Source: Caldicellulosiruptor hydrothermalis 108 (GTDB lineage Bacteria; Bacillota; Thermoanaerobacteria; Caldicellulosiruptorales; Caldicellulosiruptoraceae). From it: 64,000 nt of DNA. Made by a program: the position numbers and the translations under genes. The notes below the pieces were generated by a model. The model had not been told where the DNA came from and made no database searches. It worked only from the letters and a program-made list of their open reading frames with translations. Shown piece after piece: positions 1 through 7,701 of this stretch. Where the stretch lies: the NCBI RefSeq assembly GCF_000166355.1, contig NC_014652.1:1437001-1501000 (forward strand), written 5' to 3'. Within the stretch, counting starts at the first letter, position 1; each line of letters starts with the position of its first letter.

Positions 1-385
1 TTCCGTCCATTATAACCCCTTTTTGTTTTGCTAACTCTTGCTGCATCTTTACAAGTCTTTCTCGTACTTCTCTTATTTTTGATACGTCAGATGCATACAT
101 TGAAACCTCGGGCTGGCGAATTTTTTCTGTGACATCTTCACCATCTAAAAAGACAAGCTGCCTGCCATCCACAAGTTTTATTTGTATATCAGTTGAGTTT
201 AAAATCTCAACAATCTTTCTACTGTCATGCGGTGAGATATTGTTCTTAAGTACTTTGAGCCCAACAGCTCTGTACATTGCACCTGTATCGATATGAATAT
301 ATCCAAGTTGGCTTGCTAAAAGCTTTGAAATTGTACTTTTTCCTGCCCCTGCAGGACCATCAATTGCAATGTTAATCTTCTTCAT
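1..385 (-). CDS. cmk: Cytidylate kinase (partial, C-terminus off the left edge)
   Basis: This enzyme phosphorylates CMP/dCMP with ATP in the cytoplasm. About 128 N-terminal residues are visible, starting at ATG 385. The protein opens with MKKINIAIDGPAGAGKST, a P-loop near residues 10-18, followed by the HIDTGAMYRAVG segment typical of the CMP-kinase nucleotide-binding region. The 3' end is cut by the window edge. The stop of the upstream aroH-type gene at 382 overlaps this start (ATGA-type overlap), so the two are probably translated together. Assignment by family motifs is firm. Confidence 0.95.
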   Translation of the reverse strand, partial: MKKINIAIDGPAGAGKSTISKLLASQLGYIHIDTGAMYRAVGLKVLKNNISPHDSRKIVEILNSTDIQIKLVDGRQLVFLDGEDVTEKIRQPEVSMYASDVSKIREVRERLVKMQQELAKQKGVIMDG

Positions 386-756
386 AAATCTTCACCTTTC
401 TCATTAGTTAAGTCTTCTCTGAGTTTTGTTGCTTCTTTCAAATAAACATGTTTAGGAGTAAAGCTATTATCTCTTTGGATAAGCATAAGAAGCCTAATAC
501 ACCTACTTAGCGCTCCTTCAATGTCAAGCTCTTGAGCACATATAAGAGGAATGTCCACAAATCCCATGAGTCTTGCTGCATATGCTGGAAAAGCCGATTT
601 TAGGTCTTTGGTCATTGTAAACAAAATAAAAACAATCTCCTCTTTTTTAAGATTGTTTCTAAGCATAATTTCATTCAAAAGTTCTTGAGTACATCTGACA
701 ATCTCCTCTTTGCAATCATTCTCAACAGTTGTAGCACCTCTTATTGCAAAAACCAA
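382..756 (-). CDS. aroH: Chorismate mutase, AroH type
   Basis: This monofunctional chorismate mutase converts chorismate to prephenate for Phe/Tyr synthesis. The protein starts VFAIRGATTVE and keeps residues known from B. subtilis AroH: the Arg in IRGATT, Cys and Glu in CAQELDIEG, Arg in CIRLLM, and Tyr in HVYLKEA. A TTG at 756 is preferred because AGGGGG lies 7 nt upstream, giving 124 residues against 127 in B. subtilis. An ATG at 762 is possible but sits too close to that ribosome site. It overlaps cmk, and an aroH-cmk pairing is common in Clostridia. Confidence 0.92.
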   Translation of the reverse strand: MVFAIRGATTVENDCKEEIVRCTQELLNEIMLRNNLKKEEIVFILFTMTKDLKSAFPAYAARLMGFVDIPLICAQELDIEGALSRCIRLLMLIQRDNSFTPKHVYLKEATKLREDLTNEKGEDL

Positions 757-799
757 GGTCATTCCCCCTACTAATCTTTTATCTTTTGCACAAAAACTT

Positions 800-1222
800 T
801 TATATAACCCTGTGACCAAGTCCTATTGCCACCTCATTTAAATGTAAAAGTCCTATCCCAAAAAATATGGCAACTGCAACATGCTCTTCAAACCTTGCAA
901 TGCCAATCTTTCCACCCACATTAAGGCCAATTGCTTTTTGCATAATTTGAGATATCGCTTCTCTTGTTGCTCCTGCAACAGCGCCTTCCTCTTGATGTAC
1001 CTCGTTTATAACACCTTCTCTTTTGGCAGCAACAACTGCTCTTTCAACAATTTTCATAACAGAGGTTATAAACTCTCCACCAAAATCTACTGCCGCACAT
1101 CTTATTCCTACTTTAGAAAAATCTTCTTGAATCTTCTTTTCTTCTTGTCTGTTCTGGCTCAAGGCCATCAAAATAGCTGCTCTTGAAACGTCCTTGCTAC
1201 CAAACTCCTTTTTTTCCACCAC
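800..1222 (-). CDS. HutP-family RNA-binding protein
   Basis: This 140-residue protein matches the HutP family, whose founder is the histidine- and Mg-dependent antiterminator of the B. subtilis hut operon. Family-like segments are AAKREGVI, the helix with ATREAISQIMQKA, and the C-terminal VAIGLGH. The stretch that carries the metal-binding histidines in HutP (REEHALYHAT, from memory) reads QEEGAVAGAT here, so the metal/histidine switch is probably altered. There is no hut operon nearby; it sits between chorismate mutase and a phosphatase. A GTG start at 1222 has GGGG 8 nt upstream. Its RNA target is unknown. Confidence 0.8.
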   Translation of the reverse strand: MVEKKEFGSKDVSRAAILMALSQNRQEEKKIQEDFSKVGIRCAAVDFGGEFITSVMKIVERAVVAAKREGVINEVHQEEGAVAGATREAISQIMQKAIGLNVGGKIGIARFEEHVAVAIFFGIGLLHLNEVAIGLGHRVI

Positions 1223-1243
1223 TTTATATACCCCACTTTTTAT

Positions 1244-1873
1244 TTAAATTATTGGACGAACTTGTTCTGATGTTAAATGAGACATATCATTAAGAAGACT
1301 TAACATTGTCCTTTCTCCTTTTATATCAACAATACTCAAACTTGCATTCCCAATCCAGCACTTTTTGTAAAAATCAAGAGGAAGGTTCAAAAGATATATG
1401 ATTGAAAGTTTTACTATCCCACCGTGAGTAACAACTACAATATTACTAAAATTCTTTTGCAAAATATCATCAAAAAAACTTTTAACTCTTCTCATAACAA
1501 CATGCAAATTGCCTTCACCTGGGAATATGGCCTTATCGGGATTGTCTTTCCACATCAAGTATGTCTGAGAGTATTTCTTTTCAAGCTCATCAAAGCTCAA
1601 CCCTTCCCACTCGCCAAAATTTATCTCATTGAGTTTTTCAGAAGTTTCAAATAAAGTCTGGGGATGATAAGATTTTATATAACTTGCCGTAGTATAAGCC
1701 CTTTTTAATGTACTTGAAAATATTATATCAATCTTTTTATTTTTAAGCCTCTCAGCAATCTTTTTTGCCTGTTCAATACCAGTTGAATTGAGTTCTGTAT
1801 CGATTGAACCCTGAACAAGGTTGAGCTTATTCCAGTCGGTCTCACCATGTCTTACTAAATAAATTCTTTTCAA
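1244..1873 (-). CDS. Histidine phosphatase (phosphoglycerate mutase family)
   Basis: This cytoplasmic phosphohydrolase or mutase of 209 residues belongs to the histidine phosphatase superfamily. The N-terminal LVRHGETDWN carries the phospho-accepting His near residue 8, NFGEWEG carries the acid residue, and VVTHGGIVK near residue 150 the second catalytic His. Such proteins act on substrates ranging from alpha-ribazole phosphate (CobC) to phosphoglycerate, and the sequence alone does not decide. No cobalamin genes are nearby. The TTG start at 1873 has AGGTG 7 nt upstream and lies just after the RpiR-type gene, suggesting one transcript. Confidence 0.88.
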   Translation of the reverse strand: MKRIYLVRHGETDWNKLNLVQGSIDTELNSTGIEQAKKIAERLKNKKIDIIFSSTLKRAYTTASYIKSYHPQTLFETSEKLNEINFGEWEGLSFDELEKKYSQTYLMWKDNPDKAIFPGEGNLHVVMRRVKSFFDDILQKNFSNIVVVTHGGIVKLSIIYLLNLPLDFYKKCWIGNASLSIVDIKGERTMLSLLNDMSHLTSEQVRPII

Positions 1874-1879
1874 GCTGCA

Positions 1880-2743
1880 TCACCTGTTTTCCTTTTCATA
1901 GACCTGAAACTCGTCCCATATTTCTTCAAGTTTTTCAAGTGTCTTTGCAACCTCTTCTTTTTTTCTAAGACCTGTCGCAACAATTAATGCGTTTATTACA
2001 CTTAAAGGTGCTACAAGCGAATCAGCAAATGATACCATATCACTCCTGCAAATGAGAACATAGTCACTATACTTGCACAGAGGTGATATTTTGCTATCTG
2101 TAAGCGAAACTATCTTAGCACCCTGTTTTTTTGCGTACTGCAAAACCTTTAAAGTGCGCTTTGAATACCTCGGAAAACTAATACCAATTATTAAATCATC
2201 ACTTGTAATTCTAAATACCTGTTCGAAAATATCACTGATGCCACTTGTTGTGATAACCTTGACATTATCCAAAATCATATTCAAATAAAAACCTAAAAAA
2301 TCAGCCAGTGCTGCTGAACTTCTGATTCCAATAATGTATATCCTTTTTGCATTTACTATCTCATCCACAACCTGGTTAAAAATATTTTCGTCTATCTGCT
2401 CCAATGTCTGCTTTATCTTGTCCATGTCAGAAAGGAGAACACTTTTTAAAACCTCTTTTTCGTTTATTCTGCTTGCAGAAAGTTCTACCCTCTGCACTGA
2501 TGTAAGCTTGCTTTTCATAAGCTCTTGCAAAGCTCGCTGGAACTCAGGGTAACCTTCAAAGCCAAGCCTCTCAGCAAATCTTACAACAGTAGATTCACTT
2601 ACACCAACTGAATTGCCAAGCGCAAGTGCTGTCATATATGCTGCTTTTTCTCCATGTTCTAAAATAAACTGAGCAATTTTCTTCTGCCCTTTACTAAACT
2701 CTGGCATAAGCTCAATTATCCTGGCTTCTAAATCGTGGGTCAT
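1880..2743 (-). CDS. MurR/RpiR-family transcriptional regulator
   Basis: This 287-residue regulator has an N-terminal helix-turn-helix domain (about residues 1-77, recognition segment VSESTVVRFAERLGF) and a C-terminal SIS sugar-phosphate-binding domain (about 125-260, IYIIGIRSSAALADFLG). RpiR proteins sense phosphosugars and control sugar or amino-sugar catabolism. No obvious sugar operon adjoins it, so the regulon is not deducible. ATG 2743 is preceded by AAGGAG at 9 nt, located over the stop of the small DUF4264 gene upstream. Confidence 0.9.
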   Translation of the reverse strand: MTHDLEARIIELMPEFSKGQKKIAQFILEHGEKAAYMTALALGNSVGVSESTVVRFAERLGFEGYPEFQRALQELMKSKLTSVQRVELSASRINEKEVLKSVLLSDMDKIKQTLEQIDENIFNQVVDEIVNAKRIYIIGIRSSAALADFLGFYLNMILDNVKVITTSGISDIFEQVFRITSDDLIIGISFPRYSKRTLKVLQYAKKQGAKIVSLTDSKISPLCKYSDYVLICRSDMVSFADSLVAPLSVINALIVATGLRKKEEVAKTLEKLEEIWDEFQVYEKENR

Positions 2744-2756
2744 CTTACATTTCTCC

Positions 2757-2921
2757 TTATGTTTGGTATATGCTTATAACAATCTTATTGTGGCTTCTTG
2801 AAAGCCCCACAATAATATTTTTGTCTTTCAAGCTTTTGTTAAGAAAGTCTATTATCTTATAGATTGGAACATTTTCTTCAAATTCCATTGAAGAGATAAG
2901 TTCAAGTTTTTCATTTTCCAT
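2757..2921 (-). CDS. DUF4264 (YpmA-like) small protein
   Basis: A 54-residue open frame starts at ATG 2921 and ends with TAA at 2757. The protein begins MENEKLELISSMEF, contains VPIYKIIDFLNKSLKDKNIIVG, and ends KIVISIYQT. This pattern (YK-IIDFLN, LKD-N, a final I-Y-T) matches the small DUF4264/YpmA family of Firmicutes as I remember it; its function is unknown. Its stop adjoins the ribosome site of the RpiR-type gene, so the two are likely cotranscribed from the promoter upstream. It is too short for most gene callers, which makes recording it worthwhile. Confidence 0.72.
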   Translation of the reverse strand: MENEKLELISSMEFEENVPIYKIIDFLNKSLKDKNIIVGLSRSHNKIVISIYQT

Positions 2922-2962
2922 TTTTAAATCCCACATCCTGTTCTTTTTATTATTCTTTATTA

Positions 2963-2991
2963 ATTATATCACAATGCTTATGTTCTTATAA
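2963..2991 (-). promoter_or_regulatory. Possible sigma-A promoter for DUF4264-rpiR
   Basis: On the minus strand a consensus -10 TATAAT (2963-2968) is preceded at 17 nt by a weak -35 (TTATAA, 2986-2991). It lies about 42 nt upstream of the small DUF4264 gene and is the only promoter-like element in this gap. Confidence 0.4.
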
Positions 2992-3003
2992 GAGCATCTT
3001 TAA

Positions 3004-3045
3004 AAGAAAAAAAGGAAGAACACTATTTTTTGTCCTTCCTTTTTT
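3004..3045 (-). terminator. Rho-independent terminator of the carboxyltransferase operon
   Basis: Arms GGAAGGACA (3039-3031) and TGTTCTTCC (3022-3014), read on the minus strand, form a 9-bp hairpin with one mismatch around an A-rich loop, followed by a T-rich run TTTTTTTCTTTT. It begins directly at the stop of the 5S-like gene. Confidence 0.8.
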
Positions 3046-4435
3046 ACACAGGATACACTTTGTTACCCTGAACAAGATCAGCGTCAACCTTGTATTTTTT
3101 TGCGAACCTTAACTTGAAAAAATTTTCTGCAAGTTGAGGGAATAAACAGTAAGTTACCACATCAGTATCATTTTCAATATACTCCTTAATTTTTTCTTTT
3201 GCATTCTCAAGCTCTGGAGAAATTAAATCTGCAGGTCGGCAGGTTATCTCTTTTTCGTCTTTCAAGATTTTTCTTTTTACCTCTTCATTCACAGGAGCTG
3301 GAGGTTTTCCGTACTCACCTTTAAAATACGCTTTTGTTTCTTTTGTGACAAGCTTGTATCTCTCACCTGCTACAACATTCAAAACAGCTTGTGTTCCCAC
3401 AATTTGACTCGTAGGAGTTACAAGTGGCGGATATCCAAAATCTTTTCGAACCTCAGGTACCTCTTTTAAAACCTCATCTAACTTGTCTTCCTGTCCTTGT
3501 TCTTTTAGCTGAGAAATAAGATTTGATAGCATTCCACCAGGTATTTGATAATGAAAAGCATTTATATCAACACTTAATACTTTCGGGTCAAGAAGCCCTT
3601 TTTTTATATACTCTTCTCTGAGTACTTTAAAATATTCGCTTGCCTCGTTTATCTTTTCTAAATCAAGTTTTGGAGAATATTCTGTGTCTTCAAGTGCATA
3701 TACAATTGTTTCGGTTGGCGGCTGGGAAGTGCCCAGTGCAAGCGGAGATAAAGCCGTGTCAATACCATCCACACCTGCTTCGATAGCTTTCAAATATGTC
3801 ATTGACCCAAATCCTGTGGTGTAGTGTGTGTGAAGATGAATAGGAAGTTTTACCTGCTCTTTTAACGCTTTTACAAGTTTATAAGCATCAAATGGAGAGA
3901 GAAGCCCAGCCATGTCTTTTATACAAATTGAGTCTGCCCCAAGTTCTTCTATTTGTTTTGCCAAATTTACATAGTTTTCAATAGTATGATAAGGAGAGAC
4001 AGTGTATGATATGGCAACCTGGGCATGTCCTTTTTCTTTTTTTGTTACTTTTAGAGCCATTTCAATATTCCGAATGTCATTGAGCGCATCAAATATTCTT
4101 ATAATATCAATGCCATAGTATATAGCCTTTTTTACAAACTCTTCAACAACATCATCAGAATAATGTCTATAACCAACAAGATTTTGTCCTCGAAGAAGCA
4201 TCTGGAGCTTTGTCTTTTTAAAAGCAGTTCTCAGCTTTTTTAATCTTTCCCATGGGTCTTCATTGAAAAACCTCAGACACGCATCAAATGTAGCACCGCC
4301 CCAACACTCAACCGAATAATAACCAACTTGGTCAAGCACAGGAGCAATCTCAAGCATCTGTTCAGTTGTCATGCGCGTCGCAATGAGTGACTGATGAGCA
4401 TCTCTCAGTATTGTTTCTGTTATTTTTACCCCCAT
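3044..4435 (-). CDS. Pyruvate/oxaloacetate carboxyltransferase subunit (OadA/PycB/transcarboxylase 5S-like)
   Basis: This 463-residue protein moves CO2 between carboxybiotin and pyruvate/oxaloacetate. It has a DRE-TIM-type TIM barrel with RDAHQSLIATRM near the start, the carboxylated-lysine segment CIKDMAGLL near residue 175, and the metal site HLHTHYTTG near 205, followed by the conserved carboxylase domain. It has no biotin domain of its own; the carrier is the next gene upstream. With the 12S-like acyl-CoA carboxyltransferase in the same operon it would complete a transcarboxylase or the soluble part of a decarboxylase. No OadB/MmdB membrane subunit is present here. Confidence 0.9.
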   Translation of the reverse strand: MGVKITETILRDAHQSLIATRMTTEQMLEIAPVLDQVGYYSVECWGGATFDACLRFFNEDPWERLKKLRTAFKKTKLQMLLRGQNLVGYRHYSDDVVEEFVKKAIYYGIDIIRIFDALNDIRNIEMALKVTKKEKGHAQVAISYTVSPYHTIENYVNLAKQIEELGADSICIKDMAGLLSPFDAYKLVKALKEQVKLPIHLHTHYTTGFGSMTYLKAIEAGVDGIDTALSPLALGTSQPPTETIVYALEDTEYSPKLDLEKINEASEYFKVLREEYIKKGLLDPKVLSVDINAFHYQIPGGMLSNLISQLKEQGQEDKLDEVLKEVPEVRKDFGYPPLVTPTSQIVGTQAVLNVVAGERYKLVTKETKAYFKGEYGKPPAPVNEEVKRKILKDEKEITCRPADLISPELENAKEKIKEYIENDTDVVTYCLFPQLAENFFKLRFAKKYKVDADLVQGNKVYPV

Positions 4436-4463
4436 TATTTTTAAAACCTCCAGAAAATTTTTC

Positions 4464-4850
4464 TTACTCTATTTCAAACAGCAAATCTCCTTTTGCTACC
4501 TTCTGCCCTTCCTTTACATGTATTCTTTTAATTTTTCCTTTGACAGGTGCAGTTATTTCATTTTCCATTTTCATGGCTTCAAGAATTAAAACAGGTTCAT
4601 TTGCATCCACAACATCGCCTTCACTTTTCAGCAGCCTTACAATAGTACCCGGAAGCTGGGCAACAACCGAATTTTTATCAGAAGAAGGTACAGGGCTTTG
4701 TTTTGTTTTATCCTCATGTCTTTCCTGTTTTGGATCAAAATGGCCAATCTTAGGCCTTGGCACAACAGGAGTAGCATTTTCAACTCCTATTTCTTCCACT
4801 TCTACAACAAATTCTTGGTCATTAATCTTTACCTTGAACTTTCTCATCAC
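4464..4850 (-). CDS. Biotin carboxyl carrier protein
   Basis: This is a 128-residue carrier. An N-terminal beta segment (MRKFKVKINDQEFVVEVEE) is followed by a charged Pro-containing linker (about 35-60) and a C-terminal biotinyl domain with the EAMKMENE motif, whose central Lys carries biotin. It ferries carboxyl groups between the 12S-like and 5S-like subunits. The start is GTG 4850 or ATG 4847, because GGAGG lies 8 or 11 nt upstream. An ATG at 4865 sits inside the ribosome site itself and is unlikely. The ribosome site overlaps the stop of the small gene upstream, indicating coupling. Confidence 0.9.
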   Translation of the reverse strand: MMRKFKVKINDQEFVVEVEEIGVENATPVVPRPKIGHFDPKQERHEDKTKQSPVPSSDKNSVVAQLPGTIVRLLKSEGDVVDANEPVLILEAMKMENEITAPVKGKIKRIHVKEGQKVAKGDLLFEIE

Positions 4851-4855
4851 AAGTT

Positions 4856-5047
4856 TTACCTCCATCTATAAAACATCTGTGACTGATTGAGTATCATCTC
4901 TCTCGCACCTTTGACCCACTTGTTTTGCTGTTTTGTAATATTGGTAATTTTATAATTCTCTTTACCCATCACAATGTGCAAGCAAGCACAAATACAAGCA
5001 AGTTCTTCTTTTGTAATGGTTGAAATAGTACTGACCTGAGCATACAT
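4856..5047 (-). CDS. Small OadG-like subunit of the carboxyltransferase
   Basis: This 63-residue protein lies between the 12S-like and carrier genes. It has EELACICACLHIVMG, then the segment ITNITKQQNKWVKGAREMI. This resembles the soluble C-terminal part of gamma/small subunits of sodium-pump decarboxylases (pattern I..I.....W...GR.E.M, from memory), but there is no N-terminal membrane helix. In OadG this part helps assemble the complex, so a similar scaffolding job is inferred. Its stop TAA forms part of the next gene's ribosome site. The position in the operon supports it more than sequence does. Confidence 0.6.
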   Translation of the reverse strand: MYAQVSTISTITKEELACICACLHIVMGKENYKITNITKQQNKWVKGAREMILNQSQMFYRWR

Positions 5048-5083
5048 TTTTAAAACACTCTCCTTTTTTTACAAAAATACATT

Positions 5084-6628
5084 TTATAATGGAATATTGC
5101 CATGCTTTTTGGGGGGCCTTTGCTCTCTTTTTGTAATGGAAATTTTGAGCGCCTCAATGATTTTGTTGCGGGTAAGCTGCGGTTCAATTACATCGTCAAC
5201 ATACCCACGGGCAGCTGCAATGTATGGATTTGCAAACTTTTGAGTATACTCTTCTATCCTTCTTTTTCTTTCTTCTTCGGGATTTTGAGCGCTTTGTATC
5301 TCTTTTCTAAATATAATATTTGCTGCGCCATCCGGTCCCATAACAGCTATCTCGGCAGTTGGCCATGCAAACACAAAGTCTGCACCAATGTGTTTGCTGC
5401 TCATTGCAATGTAAGCCCCACCATATGCTTTTCTCAAAATTACATTTATTTTAGGGACTGTTGCCTCTGAGTAAGCATATAAGACCTTAGCCCCATGGCG
5501 GATTATACCATTGTGTTCTTGGTTAACCCCTGGCAAAAATCCAGGCACGTCTGTAAATGTTATTATAGGAATATTGAATGCATCGCAAAATCTAACAAAT
5601 CTTGCTATCTTGTCTGACGAATCATAATCAAGCACTCCAGCGTTCACTTTGGGCTGATTTGCTACAATTCCTACGCTAAAGCCCCCTATTCTACCAAATC
5701 CTACAACAGCATTTTGAGCAAAATAAGGTTGTACCTCTAAAAATTCTTGGTTGTCTACTACTTTGTAAATTATTTCTTTTACATCATAAGCTTTGTTTGG
5801 CTCTGATGGAATTATGCCTTCAAGCTCGGGAACAAGTCTTTTTTCTGAATCAGATGACATTATAAAAGGTGGGTCTTCCATGTTATTCGAGGGTATAAAT
5901 GACAATAAATACTTTATCATGTCAAGCAGGTGATACTCATCCTCTGCAATAAAATGAGCAACTCCACTCTTTGAGCTGTGGGTGTAAGCGCCACCAAGCT
6001 CTTCAAATGATATCTCCTCTCCAGTGACAGCTTTTATAACCTGAGGTCCTGTAACAAACATTTGGCTGGTTTTGTCCACCATAAAAATAAAATCCATAAT
6101 AGCAGGAGAGTATACAGCTCCACCTGCACAAGGTCCCATGATAGCTGCAATTTGTGGAATTACACCTGATGCCATGGTATTTCTATAGAAGATTTCACCA
6201 TACCCTGCTAATGCATCAACACCTTCTTGAATTCTTGCACCACCAGAATCATTTATACCTATCACCGGGCAACCATATTTTAATGCTAAGTCCAAAACTT
6301 TACAAATCTTCTTTGCATGCATCTCTCCAAGTGAACCGCCTATGGAAGTAAAATCTTGGGCATAAACAAATACTTTTCTGCCGTTGATTGTTCCATAACC
6401 TGTTACAACACCATCACAAGGAACAAATGTATCTTTCATATCAAATTCTTGACATCTGTGCTCAACAAACATGTCTATTTCATTGAAGCTTCCAGGGTCA
6501 AGTAAATATTCTATCCTCTCTCTACAAGTAAGTTTTTTGCTATCATGCTGTTTTTTTATTTTATCTTCTCCACCAAGCTTTAGTATTCTTTCTCTCTTTT
6601 GCTTGAGCTCTTTGAGCTTGTCTGTCAT
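5084..6628 (-). CDS. Acyl-CoA carboxyltransferase (MmdA/PccB, transcarboxylase 12S-like)
   Basis: This 514-residue carboxyltransferase transfers CO2 between carboxybiotin and propionyl-/methylmalonyl-CoA. It has two crotonase-like halves. Recognisable segments are GGSLGEMHAKKI, NDSGGARIQEGVDALAGYGEI near residue 155 (substrate pocket), GPCAGGAVYSPAIMDF near 190 and VPGFLPGVNQEHNGIIRHGAK near 370. Length is normal for the family. ATG 6628 has AGGAGG 7 nt upstream. It is the first gene of a four-gene operon with the small subunit, biotin carrier and 5S-like gene. Methylmalonyl-CoA decarboxylase alpha or propionyl-CoA carboxylase beta are alternatives. Confidence 0.92.
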   Translation of the reverse strand: MTDKLKELKQKRERILKLGGEDKIKKQHDSKKLTCRERIEYLLDPGSFNEIDMFVEHRCQEFDMKDTFVPCDGVVTGYGTINGRKVFVYAQDFTSIGGSLGEMHAKKICKVLDLALKYGCPVIGINDSGGARIQEGVDALAGYGEIFYRNTMASGVIPQIAAIMGPCAGGAVYSPAIMDFIFMVDKTSQMFVTGPQVIKAVTGEEISFEELGGAYTHSSKSGVAHFIAEDEYHLLDMIKYLLSFIPSNNMEDPPFIMSSDSEKRLVPELEGIIPSEPNKAYDVKEIIYKVVDNQEFLEVQPYFAQNAVVGFGRIGGFSVGIVANQPKVNAGVLDYDSSDKIARFVRFCDAFNIPIITFTDVPGFLPGVNQEHNGIIRHGAKVLYAYSEATVPKINVILRKAYGGAYIAMSSKHIGADFVFAWPTAEIAVMGPDGAANIIFRKEIQSAQNPEEERKRRIEEYTQKFANPYIAAARGYVDDVIEPQLTRNKIIEALKISITKREQRPPKKHGNIPL

Positions 6629-6724
6629 TAAAAATCCTCCTCAAAGGTGATTTATCATGTAGTATTAATATCTGGTATTAATATATTATGCTAATTTCTA
6701 TTTTATAACATCCAAACATTTTTA

Positions 6725-6800
6725 GCAAGAAAAAATTGAAAAAATAAAATGAGGGTGTGGACTTTGAAAAGGTACTATTTTGTAAGTGGTCCACACCCTG
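6725..6800 (-). terminator. Terminator after the speE-speB operon
   Basis: An 11-bp perfect inverted repeat, AGGGTGTGGAC (6752-6762) and GTCCACACCCT (6789-6799), encloses a 26-nt loop. On the minus strand it is followed by CATTTTATTTTTTC, a T-rich tail. It lies 30 nt past the speB stop. Confidence 0.75.
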
Positions 6801-6829
6801 TTATTTTTAAATGCATAACTTTAAACTTT

Positions 6830-7684
6830 TTATTCAATCATCAATATCAGCTCTCTTACTATCTTTGCAGCAAGTAGTGCTGTTCTGTCAGAAATATCAT
6901 AATATGGGGCAACTTCCACTATGTCTGCTCCTATTATATTGAGGTCTTTTAATTTAAGTAAAATGTCAAAAAAATCTGAAGATAGAATTCCACCTGGCTC
7001 AGGTGTTCCTGTACCAGGGGCAAAAGCCGGGTCAAAAACATCTATATCTATCGACAGATATACCTTCTTGCCTTTTAAATCTTTAATAACATTATTAATT
7101 TCACACTTGTCAACAAAATAAAGATTGCTATTCTTTTTTGCAAATTCAATTTCTTCTTTAGACCCCGACCTTATACCAAACTGGTATATATTCTTAAAAC
7201 CTATTACCTCACCCACTCTTCTCATAACAGTGGCATGTGAAAACTTTTCACCAAGATACTCCTCTCTCATATCAGCATGAGCATCAAAGTGAAGTACATA
7301 AAACTCTTTACCGTTTGAATTTGCCGCCGCTTTTATTAGAGGAAAACTGATTAGATGTTCACCGCCCAAGAAAATAGGAACTTTTTTCTCTTCAAACAGC
7401 TTACAAGCAAATTGATATATTGTCTCAATACTTTTTTCAACATTTCCAAAAGGAAGCTCTAAATCTCCCATATCACAAAATGTCTTATCATAAAGGGTTT
7501 TGTCTTGATAGATAGAATACTCCTCCAGCTCTATTGAGACTTCTCTTATCTTTGCAGGAGCAAAACGTGAGCCTGGTTTAAAGCTCACTGTGAAATCCAT
7601 AGGAATTCCTGCTAAAACTATGGTACTTGCTTGATAATTTTCTGTTGCACATAGAAAAAAAGGTTTGTAGAGATTAAAGCCCAT
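6830..7684 (-). CDS. speB: Agmatinase (ureohydrolase family)
   Basis: This enzyme hydrolyses agmatine to putrescine and urea using two Mn ions. The 284 residues carry the arginase-family metal motifs GGEHLISFPLI (His), HFDAHADMR (Asp-His-Asp) near residue 125, and SIDIDVFDPAFAPGTGTPEPGG (Asp-Asp) near 208. It follows speE by 17 nt, so putrescine made here can feed the aminopropyltransferase. ATG 7684 has GGAG 9 nt upstream. Formiminoglutamase or proclavaminate-type activity is less likely given the neighbour. Confidence 0.92.
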   Translation of the reverse strand: MGFNLYKPFFLCATENYQASTIVLAGIPMDFTVSFKPGSRFAPAKIREVSIELEEYSIYQDKTLYDKTFCDMGDLELPFGNVEKSIETIYQFACKLFEEKKVPIFLGGEHLISFPLIKAAANSNGKEFYVLHFDAHADMREEYLGEKFSHATVMRRVGEVIGFKNIYQFGIRSGSKEEIEFAKKNSNLYFVDKCEINNVIKDLKGKKVYLSIDIDVFDPAFAPGTGTPEPGGILSSDFFDILLKLKDLNIIGADIVEVAPYYDISDRTALLAAKIVRELILMIE

Positions 7685-7701
7685 TTATTTTTACTCCTTT
7701 T

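Noticed and set aside
4851..4865. ATG 4865 as the start of the biotin carrier
   Set aside because: This ATG forms part of the GGAGG ribosome site and overlaps the preceding stop.
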